A DNA stretch of 64,000 nt from Nemertoderma westbladi (taxonomy: Eukaryota; Xenacoelomorpha; Nemertodermatida; Nemertodermatidae): contig JAUCBJ010007863.1 of assembly GCA_032718475.1 (NCBI GenBank), forward strand, positions 88,477-152,476, written 5' to 3'. Positions within the stretch are counted from its first letter, which is position 1. Every line of letters starts with the position of its first letter. Under the pieces are notes generated by a model. That model did not search any database and was not told the DNA's origin. It saw only the letters and a list, made by a program, of their open reading frames with translations. Positions 11,072 to 23,700 of the stretch are shown one piece after another. Position numbers and translations under genes: made by a program.

Positions 11072-14000
11072 CAATGAACCAATGAACCAATGGACCATGT
11101 GTTTATTCGACAAAATCGAGGAAGGTGTACTTTTATATGGCGAAACACATGACATAATTGTAGTAGGTGACTTGAACTCCAGGACGGGGACGGAGCTAGA
11201 TTATATCGACAGCGACGATTTCACTGGAAATAGTTTCTTTGACAATTTACTACCTCCAGATTATATTTATGACTCTGACGATATATGGGGAGGTGTGCAG
11301 AAAATTAGAAACAACTGTGATAAAGTGGTTAACCAATATGGGAGAAGACTATTGCAATTGTGCCGGTCGACTGGTCTTAAGATAATGAATGGACGGGTGG
11401 GTGAAGACGCTACCCAAGGACAATGCACATACTACTCAGTATCAGGAGCAACAGGATTGGGTAAATCAAATATTGACCTTATGCTAGTTGATACTAAATT
11501 ATTATGCAACACTGTGGCTTTCAAGGTTCATGTTGACAGTATGATACCTACAAAACACTGCATGGTAAGCGCAACATTAGCCTGGAAAGCTACAATAAGA
11601 GAATGTAATGCCACCCAGGGAAATAGTGACAAAAAACATACAAATGACTATAGTACACGGTTCTCATGGAAACAGACAAAAAGTAGTCAGTTCGTGGATC
11701 TACTTGGTTCTGACGAATTCAAAGCCAGCGCAAACAGTCTCTTAGACGACCTCGGAAGTGGCAGTTACACGCAGGAATCTGTCGAAGAAGCAGCCAAGAA
11801 GTTAACAGACTGTATACAGACTGTAGCGGGACAGTTATTTAAAGTGGGGACAAATAACACATGTAAGAGTAGGGATAGTACTAACGACAATAATGAGTGC
11901 CTGTGGTTTAATGACGAATGCTTAGAAAAGCGAACGGCATTTAGGAATGCACTCAATAAGTGGAAGTCTGATCGGACAGTGGCGTCAAAAATCGTTGTAT
12001 CCCACACCCGTAGTATGTATTGTAAGACACTGAGACGAGCACGGGCAAATTACAGACGTGACCAGTCACGAAATTTGGAACAGTTAAGTTTGGAGGTAAA
12101 TGAGACAAGGAAATTTTGGACTCTACTGAAAAATTCAACCGGTAACAAAAATAAATCACAACAATCTAAATTATCTCTTGATGACTTCGAAGAACATTTT
12201 AGGAACCTATGTTCTGGAACACCAGAATTTTCGGACATGGGAGTAGATCCACATGTTGACATAGACGTTAATAACAGTAAAAATTTAATGGAAAAGGAAC
12301 TGTCTCAGCCCTTTACGGAGGATGAAGTAAATATTGCTATTGACAAACTTAAAAGACACAAAGCCCCGGGAATGGATATGCTACTAAATGAGTTCTTCAT
12401 TGAAGGTAAAGCAGCCCTTACTCCACTAATAACCCCTTTGTTCAATGCTGTGCTCTATTCTGGTAACTTCCCAAGAGCCTGGGCTGCGGCTCTGGTAACG
12501 CCAATCTATAAGAATAAAGGTAGTAAGGATGACGCGGGAAACTACAGAGGGATATCTTTGTTAAGTTGCTTAGGAAAACTATTCACCTCAATTCTAAACT
12601 ACAGAATTTCCTGGTGGGCAGAAGGTTTTCAGGTGTTAAACGACTCCCAGGCTGCTTTTCGTGCAGGCTACAGAACAACAGACCATTTGTTTGTGTTAAG
12701 TGGGTTGATAAATTATCTCACGTCTCATGGTAATAAACTGTATTGCGGATTTATAGATTTTCAAAAGGCATTTGACCGTGTGGAACGCGATGCTCTATGG
12801 GTGAAACTCAATTGCCTTGGATTTTCAGGAAAGATATTTCAGGTTATTAAGAGTCTCTATGAAAGTGTGAAGTCGCGAGTGAAATGGAATGGGGGCATAT
12901 CTGAGGCGTATGACTGCTTTTTGGGCGTATTGCAAGGGGAATGTTTGTCCCCGGTACTTTTTATTCTTTTTCTCAATGATCTGGAGGCTGAGCTGAGACT
13001 TGGCGGTGTGAATGGTATCACCCTATCCCACTTGCAGCTATTTCTATTACTTTACGCGGACGATCTGGTACTAATAGCCACCACAGGATCGGACTTACAG
13101 AGATCTTTTGATATCTTAGGGGCTTATTCTGAGTATTGGGGCCTACGGGTTAATCTGGACAAAACAAATGTCGTAGTTTTTCGGAGAGGGGGTTCATTGG
13201 CGAGAGGAGACAAATGGTTTTATAAAGGGGAGAGTGTTGGTGTTGTCTCACAATACAATTATCTGGGAATCACCTTGTCATTTACAGGTAAATTTGCATG
13301 CGCCCAAAGAATACTGGCGCAAAAGGCTGAAAAGGGTTTATTCTCGCTCTATAGGTATTTTATTAAATTCCCAAATTTGTCATTTGCATTGAAGTACAAG
13401 CTATTTTCGATATTGATTGCGCCAATTTTAAGTTACGGTGCCGATGTTTGGGGATTTCATTCTGCTCCGGCAATTGAGCGTGTTCATTTAGCTTTTTTGA
13501 AACGCCTACTTGGAGTAAAACGGAGCACTCCTGATTTTGCCGTCTACGGGGAAACTGGGGCTGTGCCGCTTTCAGTTTCACGAAAGCTGACAATTGTAAA
13601 ATTTTGGGTAAGAACTTTGACTCTCCCGGAGACGAGACTGACTAAACGTATGTATCAGGTACTTTATGAGGATGCACTGCAGGGGTCAGCGACAAACTGG
13701 GTTTCAATGGTAAGGGATGTATTAAATGGCCTGGGCCAAAGTTGGGCATGGGAGTCTCAAAATGTTGGGGATGCCAAATTATTCTTAAATAACGTTAGGG
13801 GAGTTTTAATGGATCAATTCATACAAGGGTGGTGGGCTGATATATCAAACTCTTCCAAAGGACAATATTACGTTAAAGATAAATTCGGAACAGAAGAATA
13901 TCTACATTTATTAAAGGACAATAATGGCTTACGTCAAACCCTCGCAAGGTTTCGGTGCTCGTCCCACAACTTAGAGATTGAAGTTGGTCGTTGGGATCAC

Positions 14001-14311
14001 AGAGCTGTACAGGATCGGGTGTGTAAAATTTGTAACTTAGGGGAAGTAGAACATGAGTACCACTTTCTGCTTGTGTGTCCTGCTTACTCAAATATAAGGC
14101 AAACTTATTTACGGCAATATTACACTATAAACCCATCGGTATATAAGTTTAAGGCATTACTACGGCGCAAACCAGATTTAAAAAACTTAGCTTTATATCT
14201 GAGTAAAGCATTTGCCGTAAGGGAGCGATTGCTAGCAAGATTATAGTTAATGTGCAATTCAACAATAACATATACGTATGCTTGTTGTCGATTAATAATA
14301 ATAATAATAAA
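11072..14311 (+). mobile_element. 5'-truncated APE-type non-LTR retrotransposon
   Basis: Inserted into element A's gag with a 6-bp duplication ggtaac (11066-11071 and 14312-14317). Comparison with element B confirms that these flanks were contiguous before insertion. It ends in a TAA-repeat tail (about 14291-14310). It starts inside the endonuclease domain, so it is truncated at its 5' end, as is usual for target-primed reverse transcription. It lies antisense to element A. Confidence 0.93.
11073..14246 (+). CDS. Endonuclease (partial) - reverse transcriptase polyprotein
   Basis: About 1057 residues uninterrupted to the stop. The N-terminus is the second half of an APE-like endonuclease, with IIVVGDLNSRTG and SNIDLMLVD visible. 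The reverse transcriptase follows, with KLKRHKAPGMDML, PIYKNKGSKDDAGNYRGISL, the FIDFQKAFDRV motif carrying the first catalytic Asp, GVLQGECLSPVLF and the YADDLVLIA active site. The C-terminus has a Cys-rich tail, CKICNLGEVEHEYHFLLVC, common in invertebrate LINE ORF2 proteins. The first ATG of the open frame (11007) lies in the host element and is not the real start. The intact frame means a recent insertion. The exact clade is not assigned. Confidence 0.9.
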   Translation, partial: NEPMNQWTMCLFDKIEEGVLLYGETHDIIVVGDLNSRTGTELDYIDSDDFTGNSFFDNLLPPDYIYDSDDIWGGVQKIRNNCDKVVNQYGRRLLQLCRSTGLKIMNGRVGEDATQGQCTYYSVSGATGLGKSNIDLMLVDTKLLCNTVAFKVHVDSMIPTKHCMVSATLAWKATIRECNATQGNSDKKHTNDYSTRFSWKQTKSSQFVDLLGSDEFKASANSLLDDLGSGSYTQESVEEAAKKLTDCIQTVAGQLFKVGTNNTCKSRDSTNDNNECLWFNDECLEKRTAFRNALNKWKSDRTVASKIVVSHTRSMYCKTLRRARANYRRDQSRNLEQLSLEVNETRKFWTLLKNSTGNKNKSQQSKLSLDDFEEHFRNLCSGTPEFSDMGVDPHVDIDVNNSKNLMEKELSQPFTEDEVNIAIDKLKRHKAPGMDMLLNEFFIEGKAALTPLITPLFNAVLYSGNFPRAWAAALVTPIYKNKGSKDDAGNYRGISLLSCLGKLFTSILNYRISWWAEGFQVLNDSQAAFRAGYRTTDHLFVLSGLINYLTSHGNKLYCGFIDFQKAFDRVERDALWVKLNCLGFSGKIFQVIKSLYESVKSRVKWNGGISEAYDCFLGVLQGECLSPVLFILFLNDLEAELRLGGVNGITLSHLQLFLLLYADDLVLIATTGSDLQRSFDILGAYSEYWGLRVNLDKTNVVVFRRGGSLARGDKWFYKGESVGVVSQYNYLGITLSFTGKFACAQRILAQKAEKGLFSLYRYFIKFPNLSFALKYKLFSILIAPILSYGADVWGFHSAPAIERVHLAFLKRLLGVKRSTPDFAVYGETGAVPLSVSRKLTIVKFWVRTLTLPETRLTKRMYQVLYEDALQGSATNWVSMVRDVLNGLGQSWAWESQNVGDAKLFLNNVRGVLMDQFIQGWWADISNSSKGQYYVKDKFGTEEYLHLLKDNNGLRQTLARFRCSSHNLEIEVGRWDHRAVQDRVCKICNLGEVEHEYHFLLVCPAYSNIRQTYLRQYYTINPSVYKFKALLRRKPDLKNLALYLSKAFAVRERLLARL

Positions 14312-14409
14312 GGTAACGGCCCCCTCCATATTTTGACCTGTTCTCGTCCAGGGGGTTCGATGTTCTCACTGCTGTTCGAGTATATTGTTGATATTGTAAT
14401 GGGGGAATG

Positions 14410-17174
14410 TCACCCTGCCCCCCCCCCCCCCCCCCCCACCGGTATGTTTGGTACTGTGGTTGATGTTAATATATTGGGGCCCATACATCTATCTGCAATA
14501 ACTCTCCCCTCTCCTGGATATATGTAGTGTCCTTGCATATTATAGACATGCTGCTGTACCGATATAGGCCTACCCACTTCTTGCCTACCTACCGGTATGT
14601 ACTCTGCGACTTCCGGGTTTAATCCCGTCGTTCGCGCTACCCTATCGCCCACACTATCTCTCCCAGCATGGCCTATAATAGTATGTGCAGTAAGGCCTAC
14701 AGTATGCCCTGCAGTCTGCATGTGCCCTTCCAAACCGAAGTTGAATTCTCTCGAATCTCGAATCTCCCCGCGACTACCGTACTCTCAATCGGCAGCTATA
14801 TCCCATCGGGAAGTTTCTTTTCGATCCCCTCTTCTATTCTCGTCCTCATATTGGTACGTCCTGTACCCCTCTCCTGGCGTGCGGTGCGTTTCTCAGGGGC
14901 GATGGCAATCTCCCGAAGTTCGACCCCACTGACTGACTAACTCTGTCTCTACTGCCGACGGCTCGCTATCCGTCCTCGCTCTCCGGTTGCTCCTAGCAAC
15001 GACTCTTCTATTATTATCTTCACTTCTTCTCTCTTCGACGTCTCGGTTAAACTCTACTAATCTTCTTCTATCTTCGACCTCTTTGTTAAACTCTACTAAT
15101 CTTCTTCTCTCTTCTGACAGGGCTCGACTTCTCGTCGCTCGCCCACTCTCGGCGCTAACATCTGACTCTACTCTGTCCAGCTGGACCCTCCTGCGGATAC
15201 TCGCCATCCCCCTACTATTCTCCGTCGTCGGGTGCTGCGGTTCACCTAACTTGCCCCGCGCATTATCCGCCGACGCCTGTGGGACATTCTCTGCCCCCCC
15301 CCCCTCGTGGTGGGGCGCCCGTAGCCCCCCCCCCCCGCCACTTCTAACTTCACTATCTCTCACTATACTTCTGCGTCCCTCTTGTCGGACATTCTCTACA
15401 CCCTTCTCTCGCCACTAATCTTCCGTGGTGGGGCGCCCGTAGCCCCCCCCCCCCCCCCCCACCCGCTACTTCTAACTTCACTACCTCTTACTTCACTTCT
15501 ACGTCCCTCTTGTGGGGCGTTCTCTGCCCCCCCTCTCTCGCCACTGATCTTTTATGGTGGGGCGCCCATAGCCCACCCCCCCCCCCCCACTCGCCACATC
15601 TAACTTCACTACCTCTTACTTCACTTCTACACCACCCTCTAGTCGACGCACTGTCTCTACTGCGGCTGGGTCTATTCACACCCGCCTCTCTCTCTACTAC
15701 TGTGTGGCCTACCAGGCCCACCTCGGGTTGACTCAACCCCGTCGCTCCCTGCCTAACTACGTGGCCTACCAGGCCCCCGTTGGGGTCTCTCGCCCCCGCT
15801 ACTCCCTGCGCACTAAATGCGTTGCCTTGCAGGCTACCGTTGGCCGGACTACCTGTGTCTCCTACATTAGTATTAATAGCCCCGTTGTCAATATTATTTG
15901 TTAAATCAATTAAATCCTCCAAATCAATTAAATTATTTTGCACACCTAAATCAGAAACGGGATTATTATTTAAATTATTTTGTGTATTTAGATTTAAATT
16001 ATTTGGATTATTTTGAATATTTGAATTAATTTTATTATTTGAATTTAAATTTAAATTACCGGGTAAAATATTTCCTGTAATAAAGGGATTAGGGTTATCT
16101 ACTACGGTACTATTAATATTAACGTTTTCTAATCTATTGTTATTACCCCCCCCCCCCCCCCGCCCGTACGGTTACACCAGTCTTGGGTCTGTCGTCCGGT
16201 CCCTAAGTGGGGTATTAGCAAACGTTTCTCTCTCTCCATCCTCCCGCAGACTTTGCTCGGCCAACTCTGTCTCTCTCGCAACCCTCTCAAGCCACCTCGC
16301 CTCGCGCTCTTTACACTCGCTCGCCCTTCTCACCTCACGCTCTTTACGCTGACACGCCAGATTTATTTCTAACACCCTTCTTTCTTTCGTGGAGGATGTA
16401 GCAGGCTTATCGGTTGCGACGGACTCCCGTCGCCCCTCCGTCCTTCTAACTTTCCCCCGCTTTCCAGGGTTCTCGCTGACTGATGAGACCGAATCCTCGG
16501 AGTTAACCTCGGATTCGCCCTCGTGCGGTCCCACCCAACCCAATAACTTAACTCCCCTGGCATCAACTAAGTATGGCCCTACGTACACTACGCTAGGTTC
16601 CATACCCCTACATTCCCATAGTTCAAACAGTTCGCTGGCAACCCCTCTCGCTCTCCCATCAGCTAGTTCTTCCTCCCCAAAGCGCACTAAGCAATCAAAA
16701 TGTTTATTCGACTCACCTAGCCGCTTCTCTAGCTTCACCTGATCTAGTTCCCCTCCCTCCTTTGCTTCCTTTATCTGCCTTCTCGTCGCGTTGTAGGCCC
16801 GCCTGGTCGCTAACTCCGACGTCCTTGTCGCCGACATCCTCTCTATCCCTCCGGGTCCGGCGTCGTACCGGCGGCCCCACCGTCACCGTTCCGCTGGGCC
16901 GTCCGTCGCCCTCGGCCTGTGGCTGGCCGGCGAAATCGGCACGTCGACCGCCGTCGTGTGTCGACTTGTCTCTCCTCTCTCTCGACTTGTCTCTCCCTCC
17001 TCTCGACTCGTCTCTTCCTCCCTGTGGTAGACGGCCGCCCTCCGCCTGGGCCGCCGGACCGTCTCTCGTCGACGAATCCGGCCTCGTGGGTTGATACCGT
17101 CTCGCCGTGGCCTGGCGGATCGTTAGGTTGTCGTCCGGGGTCCGCGGCGGTGTCCTCTCTCCTTCTTGACTCAT
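14410..17174 (-). pseudogene. Element A gag 5' region, frame-broken
   Basis: Successive minus-strand frames at 17174-16713 (starting MSQEGERTPPRTPDDNLTIR), 16837-16172, 15943-15488, 15363-14893 and 14733-14410 match consecutive parts of the element B frames. Examples are GPYLVDARGVKLLGWVGP and, after the last frameshift, HTVGLTAHTIIGHAGR. The breaks coincide with long C runs on the plus strand (near 14420, 15296, 15330, 15445, 15580 and 16147), which are G runs in the coding strand. The protein is Arg/Glu-rich and probably coiled-coil, and I recognise no enzyme. It probably corresponds to the N-terminal Gag portion. Confidence 0.75.
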
Positions 17175-17232
17175 CTTTGTCTCTGGTGGCTGGCAGTCAC
17201 AGTTTCTCAGGCAGTTCTCAAGAGTTTAAGAC

Positions 17233-17791
17233 TGTGACGGGATCCGAGAATCCCAGTTTATCCGGTGTTGTTTATGTACGCGTCCCCGCCGTGTGATTGA
17301 AAAGGAGTTTGTTGTTCTTCCAATGTTATTGATAATATAAAATGTGGTATACAATAGCAGCAAGTAGATATAATAACAGATAGCAATTGCAGAAACGGTA
17401 ATATACTAGTAATATGGTGACGGCGGTGACGGTCTTAAACTGTCACCGTACTGCCATGACTGTACTGAGATAACTGGATAATAAACTAAACATCAACCGG
17501 TAATATACTCTAGGTTGGCCGTATTACTCAGCTGATGCCCTGCTGTCCCCCCATTGGCTAATAACTCACTTCTCACCCTCCCATCTCCCTGGGAGTGCTT
17601 CCCCCCGCTGCTGTCACTCTCTCCCTCCCGGAGGTGTAACCTCTGACCCCCGCTGTGTGTGTGTTCCCTTGGGGCCTGTTGTCCCCGTTTATTGGGGTGA
17701 CACGAGGTTGATTGGTAATCAACCTCGTGCTCCCAATATTGCTTAAAGCCAACTTTGTGTGGGGTGGTTAGCGGAATTGAATACGCTAACA
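17233..17791 (-). repeat. Element A 5' LTR (559 bp)
   Basis: Same sequence as 7180-7688 with a few substitutions and an extra hairpin segment near 17696-17742. The hairpin is cacgaggttgatt, a three-base loop, then its exact complement. On the minus strand it is the promoter-side LTR. The first bases of the internal region (just below 17233) do not start with TGG, so I cannot name the tRNA primer. Confidence 0.93.
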
Positions 17792-20280
17792 AAAATAGTT
17801 CGTCCCTATAAAGTAAAATAGTTTGTCCCTTTAAAGTAAAATAGTTCGTCCCTATAAAGTAAAATAGTTTGCCCCTTAAAGTAAAATAGTTCGTCCCTTT
17901 AAAGTAAAATAGTTCGTCTCTTTAAAGTAAAATAGTTCCTCCCTTTAAAGTAAAATAGTTTGCCCCTATAAAGTAAAATAGTTTATCCCTACAAAGTAAA
18001 ATAGTTTATCCCTACAAAGTAAAATAGTTTATCCCTATAAAGTAAAATAGTTCGTCCCTATAAAGTAAAATAGTTCGTTCCTATAAAGTAAAATAGTTTA
18101 TCCCTACAAAGTAAAATAGTTTATCCCTATAAAGTGAAATAGTTCGTCCCTATAAAGTAAAATAGTTCGTCCCTTTAAAGTAAAATAGTTTGCCCCTATA
18201 AAGTAAAATAGTTCGTCCCTTTAAAGTAAAATAGTTCGTCCCTATAAAGTAAAATAGTTCGTCCCTTTAAAGTAAAATAGTTCGTCCCTATAAAGTAAAA
18301 TAGTTTGCCCCTATAAAGTAAAATAGTTCGTCCCTTTAAAGTAAAATAGTTCGTCCCTTTAAAGTAAAATAGTTCGTCCCTTTAAAGTAAAATAGTTCGT
18401 CCCTTTAAAGTAAAATAGTTTGCCCTCATAAAGTAAAATAGTTCGTCCCTTTAAAGTAAAATAGTTTGTCCCTATAATGAAAAATAGTTCATCCCTTTAA
18501 AGTAAAATAGTTCGTCCCTTTAAAGTAAAATAGTTCGTCCCTTTAAAGTAAAATAGTTCGTCCCTTTAAAGTAAAATAGTTTGCCCTCATAAAGTAAAAT
18601 AGTTCGTCCCTTTAAAGTAAAATAGTTTGTCCCTATAAAGAAAAATAGTTCATCCCTTTAAAGTAAAATAGTTCGTCCCTTTAAGGTAAAATAGTTCGTC
18701 CCCTTAAAGTAAAATAGTTTGCCCTCATAAAGTAAAATAGTTCGTCCCTTTAAAGTAAAATAGTTCGTCCCTTTAAAGTAAAATAGTTTGCCCTCATAAA
18801 GTAAAATAGTTCGTCCCTTTAAAGTAAAATAGTTTGTCCCTATAAAGAAAAATAGTTCATCCCTTTAAAGTAAAATAGTTCGTCCCTATAAAGTAAAATA
18901 GTTTGCCCCTATAAAGTAAAATAGTTCGTCCCTTTAAAGTAAAATAGTTCGTCCCTTTAAAGTAAAATAGTTCGTCCCTTTAAAGTAAAATAGTTTGCCC
19001 CTATAAAGTAAAATAGTTCGTCCCTATAAAGTAAAATAGTTTGCCCCTATAAAGTAAAATAGTTCGTCCCTTTAAAGTAAAATAGTTCGTAGCTATAAAG
19101 TAAAATAGTTCGTCCCTATAAAGTAAAATAGTTTGCCCCTATAAAGTAAAATAGTTCGTTCCTTTAAAGTAAAATAGTTTGCCCCTATAAAGTAAAATAG
19201 TTCGTCCCTTTAAAGTAAAATAGTTCGTAGCTATAAAGTAAAATAGTTCGTCCCTATAAAGTAAAATAGTTTGCCCCTATAAAGTAAAATAGTTCGTTCC
19301 TTTAAAGTAAAATAGTTCGTAGCTATAAAGTAAAATAGTTCGTCCCTTTAAAGTAAAATAGTTTGCCCCTATAAAGTAAAATAGTTCGTCCCTTTAAAGT
19401 AAAATAGTTCGTAGCTATAAAGTAAAATAGTTTGCCCTCATAAAGTAAAATAGTTCGTCCCTTTAAAGTAAAATAGTTCGTCCCTTTAAAGTAAAATAGT
19501 TTGCCCCTATAAAGTAAAATAGTTCGTCCCTATAAAGTAAAATAGTTTGCCCCTATAAAGTAAAATAGTTCGTCCCTTTAAAGTAAAATAGTTCGTAGCT
19601 ATAAAGTAAAATAGTTCGTCCCTATAAAGTAAAATAGTTTGCCCCTATAAAGTAAAATAGTTCGTTCCTTTAAAGTAAAATAGTTCGTAGCTATAAAGTA
19701 AAATAGTTCGTCCCTTTAAAGTAAAATAGTTTGCCCCTATAAAGTAAAATAGTTCGTCCCTATAAAGTAAAATAGTTTGCCCCTATAAAGTCAAATTGTT
19801 CGTCCCTTTAAAGTAAAATAGTTCGTAGCTATAAAGTAAAATAGTTCGTCCCTATAAAGTAAAATAGTTTGCCCCTATAAAGTAAAATAGTTCGTCCCTT
19901 TAAAGTAAAATAGTTCGTCCCTTTAAAGTAAAATAGTTTGCCCCTATAAAGTAAAATAGTTCGTCCCTATAAAGTAAAATAGTTTGCCCCTATAAAGTAA
20001 AATAGTTCGTCCCTTTAAAGTAAAATAGTTCGTAGCTATAAAGTAAAATAGTTCGTCCCTATAAAGTAAAATAGTTTGCCCCTATAAAGTAAAATAGTTC
20101 GTTCCTTTAAAGTAAAATAGTTCGTAGCTATAAAGTAAAATAGTTCGTCCCTTTAAAGTAAAATAGTTTGCCCCTATAAAGTAAAATAGTTCGTCCCTAT
20201 AAAGTAAAATAGTTTGTAGCTATAAAGTAAAATAGATCGTCCCTTTAAAGTAAAATAGTTCGTCCCTATAAAGTAAAATA
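17792..20280. repeat. 23-bp minisatellite, distal part
   Basis: Continuation of the array interrupted by element A, about 108 more units. It is more varied than the part near the exon: many units carry tttgcccctataaag or ttcgtagctataaag instead of ttcgtccctataaag on the plus strand. Several multi-unit blocks recur, which indicates block duplication within the array. Confidence 0.95.
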
Positions 20281-20503
20281 ATATAAAGAAAAAATATATA
20301 AGCTATACTACTAATACTTTTATACTATTATACTGTAAAGTAAAATAATATTATGGAATAATATTACGAAAGTGTGCAATAAAAACTTATCAAGCGTACA
20401 TGTACATGTACAACCCACACTTGTAACTGGTTCAACGGTTTGTGATGTTTAATTCGATTAATCTGATCACCATATTCTATTTAACCAATATTATTTAACT
20501 CAC

Positions 20504-20699
20504 CTGTTTGTAACGAGCGATAAGATCCCATATACTCCGTCTCGAGTTGGGATCAACACCAGCAGTCGGTTCGTCTAGAATAATCGTTCGAGAGCCTCCA
20601 ACGAACGCGATCGCCACGCACAACTTTCGTCGCATCCCGCCAGACAGAGCGGAAGTCTTGGCATGTCGAACGGCGTAGAGATCAGTGTCCTTCAATAAA
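20504..20699 (-). CDS. ABCA exon: NBD1 signature and Walker B
   Basis: The exon encodes [20 protein letters not shown] followed by [16 protein letters not shown] and [17 protein letters not shown] is the ABC signature, and [11 protein letters not shown] contains Walker B, with the catalytic Glu following Asp, and the D-loop. It is 196 nt; one base completes the codon from the upstream exon and it ends in phase 0. The 3' splice site is tttacctttag|T and the 5' splice site AAACAG|GTGAGT. Both flanks are short unique sequence: about 78 bp to the 21-bp array upstream and about 220 bp to the 23-bp array downstream. Confidence 0.95.
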
Positions 20700-20777
20700 C
20701 TAAAGGTAAATAATAAAGAAATTAAAAAATAAACATAACAATAATTAAATAACTGAAAAATGGCGGCGAGGGACCAT

Positions 20778-23700
20778 CTCGTTTATATGCCTAACTATCT
20801 CGTTTATATGCCTAACTATCTCGTTTATATGCCTAACTATCTCGTTTATATGCCTAAATAACTAGTTTATATGCCTAACTAACTAGTTTATATGCCTAAT
20901 TAACTCGTTTATATACCTAACTAACTCGTTTATATGCCTAACTCGCTTACATGCGTAACCAACTCGTTTATATGCCTAACTAACTCGTTTATAGGCCTAA
21001 CTAACTAGTTTATATGCGTAACTAACTCGTTTATATGTTTAACTAACTAGTTTATATGCCTAACTCGCTTACATGCCTAACTAACTCGTTTATATGCCTA
21101 AATAACTAGTTTATATGCCTAACAAACTAGTTTATATGCCTAATTAACTCGTTTATATACCTAACTAACTCGTTTATATGCCTAACTAACTAGTTTATAT
21201 GCTTAACTAACTAGTTTATATGCCTAATTAACTCGTTTATATGCCTAACTCGCTTACATGCCTAACTAACTCGTTTATATGCATAAATAACTAGTTTATA
21301 TGCCTAACTAACTAGTTTATATGCCTAACTAACTAGTTTATATGCCTAACTCGCTTACATGCCTAACTAACTCGTTTATATGCTTAACTAACTAGTTTAT
21401 ATGCCTAATTAACTCGTTTATATGCCTAACTAACTAGTTTATATGCTTAACTAACTAGTTTATATGCCTAATTAACTCGTTTATATGCCTAACTCGCTTA
21501 CATGCCTAACTAACTCGTTTATATGCCTAAATAACTAGTTTATATGCCTAACTAACTAGTTTATATGCCTAATTAACTCGTTTATATACCTAACTAACTC
21601 GTTTATATGCTTAACTAACTAGTTTATATGCCTAAATAACTAGTTTATATGCCTAACTAACTCGTTTATATGCTTAGCTAACTAGTTTATATGCCTAAAT
21701 AACTAGTTTATATGCCTAACTAACTAGTTTATATGCCTAATTAACTCGTTTATATACCTAACCAACTCGTTTATATGCCTAACTCGCTTACATGCGTAAC
21801 CAACTCGTTTATATGCCTAACTAACTCGTTTATATGCCTAACTAACTCGTTTATATGCTTAACTAACTAGTTTATATGCCTAAATAACTAGTTTATATGC
21901 CTAACTAACTAGTTTATATGCCTAATTAACTCGTTTATATACCTAACTAACTCGTTTATATGCCTAACTCGCTTACATGCGTAACCAACTCGTTTATATG
22001 CCTAAATAACTCGTTTATATGCCTAACTAACTCGTTTATAGGCCTAACTAACTAGTTTATATGCCTAACTAACTCGTTTATATGCCTAACTCGCTTACAT
22101 GCCTAACTAACTCGTTTATATGCCTAACTAACTAGTTTATATGCCTAATTAACTCGTTTATATACCTAACTAACTCGTTTATATACCTAACTAACTCGTT
22201 TATATGCCTAACTAACTCGTTTATATGCCCAACTAACTAGTTTATATGCCTAATTAACTCGTTCATATGCCTAACTAACTCGTTTATAGGCCTAAATAAC
22301 TAGTTTATATGCCTAACTAACTAGTTTATATGCCTAATTAACTCGTTTATATACCTAACTAACTCGTTTATATGCCTAACTAACTAGTTTATATGCCTAA
22401 CTCGCTTACATGCCTAACTAACTCGTTTATATGCTTAACTAACTAGTTTATATGCCTAATTAACTCGTTTATATGCCTAACTTGCTTACATGCCTAACTA
22501 ACACGTTTATATGCCTAACTAATTAGTTTATATGCCTAATTAACTCGTTTATATACCTAACTAACTCGTTTATATGCCTAACTAACTAGTTTATATGCCT
22601 AACTCGCTTACATGCCTAACTAACTCGTTTATATGCCTAACTAACTAGTTTATATGCCTAATTAACTCGTTTATATACCTAACTAACTCGTTTATATGCC
22701 TAACTAACTAGTTTATATGCCTAACTCGCTTACATGCCTAACTAACTCGTTTATATGCTTAACTAACTAGTTTATATGCCTAATTAACTCGTTTATATGC
22801 CTAACTTGCTTACATGCCTAACTAACACGTTTATATGCCTAACTAATTAGTTTATATGCCTAATTAACTCGTTTATATACCTAACTAACTCGTTTATATG
22901 CCTAACTAACTAGTTTATATGCCTAACTAACTAGTTTATATGCCTAACTAACTCGTTTATATGCCTAACTCGCTTACATGCCTAACTAACTCGTTTATAT
23001 GCCTAACTAACTAGTTTATATGCCTAATTAACTCGTTTATATACCTAACTAACTCGTTTATATGCCTAACTAACTAGTTTATATGCCTAACTCGCTTACA
23101 TGCCTAACTAACTCGTTTATATGCTTAACTAACTTGTTTATATGCCTAATTAACTCGTTTATATGCCTAACTCGCTTACATGCCTAACTAACTCGTTTAT
23201 ATGCCTAAATAACTAGTTTATATGCCTAACTAACTAGTTTATATGCCTAAATAACTAGTTTATATGCCTAACTAACTAGTTTATATGCCTAATTAACTCG
23301 TTTATATACCTAACTAACTCGCTTACATGCCTAACTAACTCGTTTATATGCCTAACTAACTAGTTTATATGCCTAATTAACTTGTTTATATGCCTAACTA
23401 ACTCGTTTATATGCCTAACTAACTCGTTTATATGCCTAACTAACTAGTTTATATGCCTAACTAACTCGTTTATATGCCTAACTCGCTTACATGCCTAACT
23501 AACTCGTTTATATGCCTAACTAACTAGTTTATATGCCTAATTAACTCGTTTATATGCCTAACTAACTCGTTTATATGCCTAACTAACTAGTTTATATGCC
23601 TAACTCGCTTACATGCCTAACTAACTCGTTTATATGCTTAACTAACTTGTTTATATGCCTAATTAACTCGTTTATATGCCTAACTCGCTTACATGCCTAA

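Larger units (their letters stand above)
7180..17791 (-). mobile_element. Element A: BEL/Pao-like LTR retroelement lacking pol
   Basis: The LTRs at both ends start TGTTAGCGTATTC and end CCGTCACA on the minus strand. The insertion is inside the 23-bp minisatellite with a 5-bp duplication AAAAT (7175-7179 and 17792-17796). The coding order on the minus strand is gag-like N-terminal region, DUF1759-like Gag, then a DUF1758-like aspartic protease. No reverse transcriptase, RNase H or integrase of its own is present, so it must be mobilised in trans. A 3.2-kb LINE has landed in it at 11072-14311. It is the same family as element B but lacks B's third ORF. The gag frames are broken, so this copy is not coding-competent. 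Confidence 0.9.
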
